DNA of 6,117 nucleotides from Burkholderiaceae bacterium (GTDB lineage: Bacteria; Pseudomonadota; Gammaproteobacteria; Burkholderiales; Burkholderiaceae). The stretch is taken from the NCBI GenBank assembly GCA_947457745.1, contig CANGWT010000111.1:1-6117 (forward strand), given 5' to 3'. Below are positions 5,360 through 6,117 of this stretch, one piece after another (position 1 is the stretch's first letter; each line of letters starts with the position of its first letter). The notes beneath the pieces are model-generated. The model did not search any database. It worked only from the letters and a program-made list of their open reading frames with translations, and had not been told where the DNA came from. The position numbers and the translations under genes were made by a program.

Positions 5360-6117
5360 ATGAAGATTCAATCAGTCGGAGTCATTGGGGCGGGTACGAT
5401 GGGCAATGGTATTGCACAGGTCTGCGCAGTTGCCGGTCTTGATGTCGTTATGGTTGATATTAGCGATGCTGCCGTTGAGCGTGGCTTAAATCAAATTAGC
5501 AAGAGCTTAGATCGCTTAGTGAAAAAAGAAACTCTCACTATTGATAATAAAGATGCTGCACTCAAACACATCAAGGGTGGAACTTCATATGCTGACTTTA
5601 AAGGACTGCAACTAGTCATTGAGGCCGCTACCGAGAACCAAGCCGTCAAAGAAAAGATCCTAAAGCAGGTTGATGAGATCGTCGGTAAAGAAACCATCAT
5701 TGCCACCAATACCTCTTCGCTCTCCATCACCAAGCTTGCTGCCTTAGATTCCAATCCTAGCCGTTTTATTGGTATGCACTTTTTCAATCCACCACCGATG
5801 ATGGCATTGGTTGAAGTGATTCGAGGCTTGCAAACCTCAGATACAACCCACGCTGCCATTATTGAAATGGCTAAACGAATTGGTAAAGAGCCCATCACCG
5901 TTAAGAACTCTCCCGGCTTTGTGGTGAACCGTATTTTGTTGCCAATGATTAATGAAGCTTTCTTTGTTCTCCACGAAGGCCTTGCTAGCCCCGAAGATAT
6001 AGATGCCGGCATGAAATTAGGTTGCAATCAGCCGATTGGTCCACTCGCTTTAGCCGACTTAATTGGTCTCGATACTTGCTTAGCTGTTATGGAAGTCTAT
6101 TTTGAGAACTTCAGCGA
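5360..6117 (+). CDS. hbd: 3-hydroxybutyryl-CoA dehydrogenase, 3' end cut off by the window
   Basis: An open frame from ATG 5360 to the window end: 252 complete codons plus two bases, with no stop. The family is about 283 residues long, so roughly 30 are missing. It catalyses NAD(P)-dependent interconversion of 3-hydroxybutyryl-CoA (and related short 3-hydroxyacyl-CoAs) and acetoacetyl-CoA, used in fatty-acid, butyrate or aromatic-acid breakdown. The Rossmann motif VIGAGTMGNGIAQ (8-20) has glycines 10, 12 and 15, with Asp33 (VMVDIS) at the end of strand 2, which favours NAD. Catalytic and substrate residues are visible: Ser119 (NTSSLS), His140 and Asn143 (GMHFFNPPP), Glu152 (LVEVI) and Asn190 (GFVVNR). 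The His-Glu pair sits two residues later than in clostridial Hbd. The family usually reads FFNPVPVM, whereas here it is FFNPPPMM. It is one base downstream of the GST gene. It could equally be named paaH or fadB2-like, since the substrate range is not decided by sequence. Confidence 0.95.
   Translation, partial: MKIQSVGVIGAGTMGNGIAQVCAVAGLDVVMVDISDAAVERGLNQISKSLDRLVKKETLTIDNKDAALKHIKGGTSYADFKGLQLVIEAATENQAVKEKILKQVDEIVGKETIIATNTSSLSITKLAALDSNPSRFIGMHFFNPPPMMALVEVIRGLQTSDTTHAAIIEMAKRIGKEPITVKNSPGFVVNRILLPMINEAFFVLHEGLASPEDIDAGMKLGCNQPIGPLALADLIGLDTCLAVMEVYFENFS

Noticed and set aside
5491..6027. A 178-codon open frame on the minus strand.
   Set aside because: It lies antisense to hbd, whose plus-strand frame has intact catalytic motifs. 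The minus-strand product has no recognisable domain and a composition typical of an antisense shadow.
1..6117. A previously undescribed defence system, mobile element or CRISPR array.
   Set aside because: All genes belong to recognised families or resemble one. There are no direct repeats, integrase or transposase genes, or tRNA-adjacent insertions visible, and no gene looks foreign in composition by eye.

Overview
The window looks like ordinary chromosomal DNA of a betaproteobacterium in or near Burkholderiaceae. A small-genome freshwater Polynucleobacter-type organism fits best. Three things point there: the cytosolic-type malate dehydrogenase typical of that group, a DUF2863-family protein (a family I know essentially only from Betaproteobacteria), and the moderate base composition by eye (not measured) with very tight gene packing. 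I see no mobile element, tRNA, rRNA, CRISPR array or phage gene. No gene-free stretch exceeds about 85 bases.

Layout. (1) Bases 2-1255, plus strand: the 3' seven-eighths of mdh (TCA cycle), then a small exported protein whose cysteine spacing and beta-strand pattern resemble the MliC/PliC lysozyme-inhibitor fold. A strong, perfectly symmetric hairpin at 1271-1303 separates this pair from the next block and probably terminates transcripts arriving from both sides. (2) Bases 3338-1339, minus strand: yaaA (peroxide-stress protein, DUF328/UPF0246) followed by a DUF2863 gene. The ribosome binding site of the second gene overlaps the stop codon of the first. (3) Bases 3407-6117, plus strand, divergent from block 2 across 68 bases: a YbdL-type methionine aminotransferase, a Nu-class (YfcG-like) glutathione transferase/disulfide reductase, and a 3-hydroxybutyryl-CoA dehydrogenase cut off by the window end. 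These three are separated by 14 bases and 1 base, so they are probably one transcript.

Functionally the window mixes central carbon metabolism (Mdh, Hbd), amino-acid/keto-acid exchange (aminotransferase), and thiol and peroxide defence (YfcG-like GST, YaaA). It does not amount to a dedicated new pathway. The points most worth following are the divergent MliC-like protein coupled to mdh, the uncharacterised DUF2863 protein coupled to a peroxide-stress gene, and the two divergent genes whose forced start codons both lack a recognisable Shine-Dalgarno sequence.
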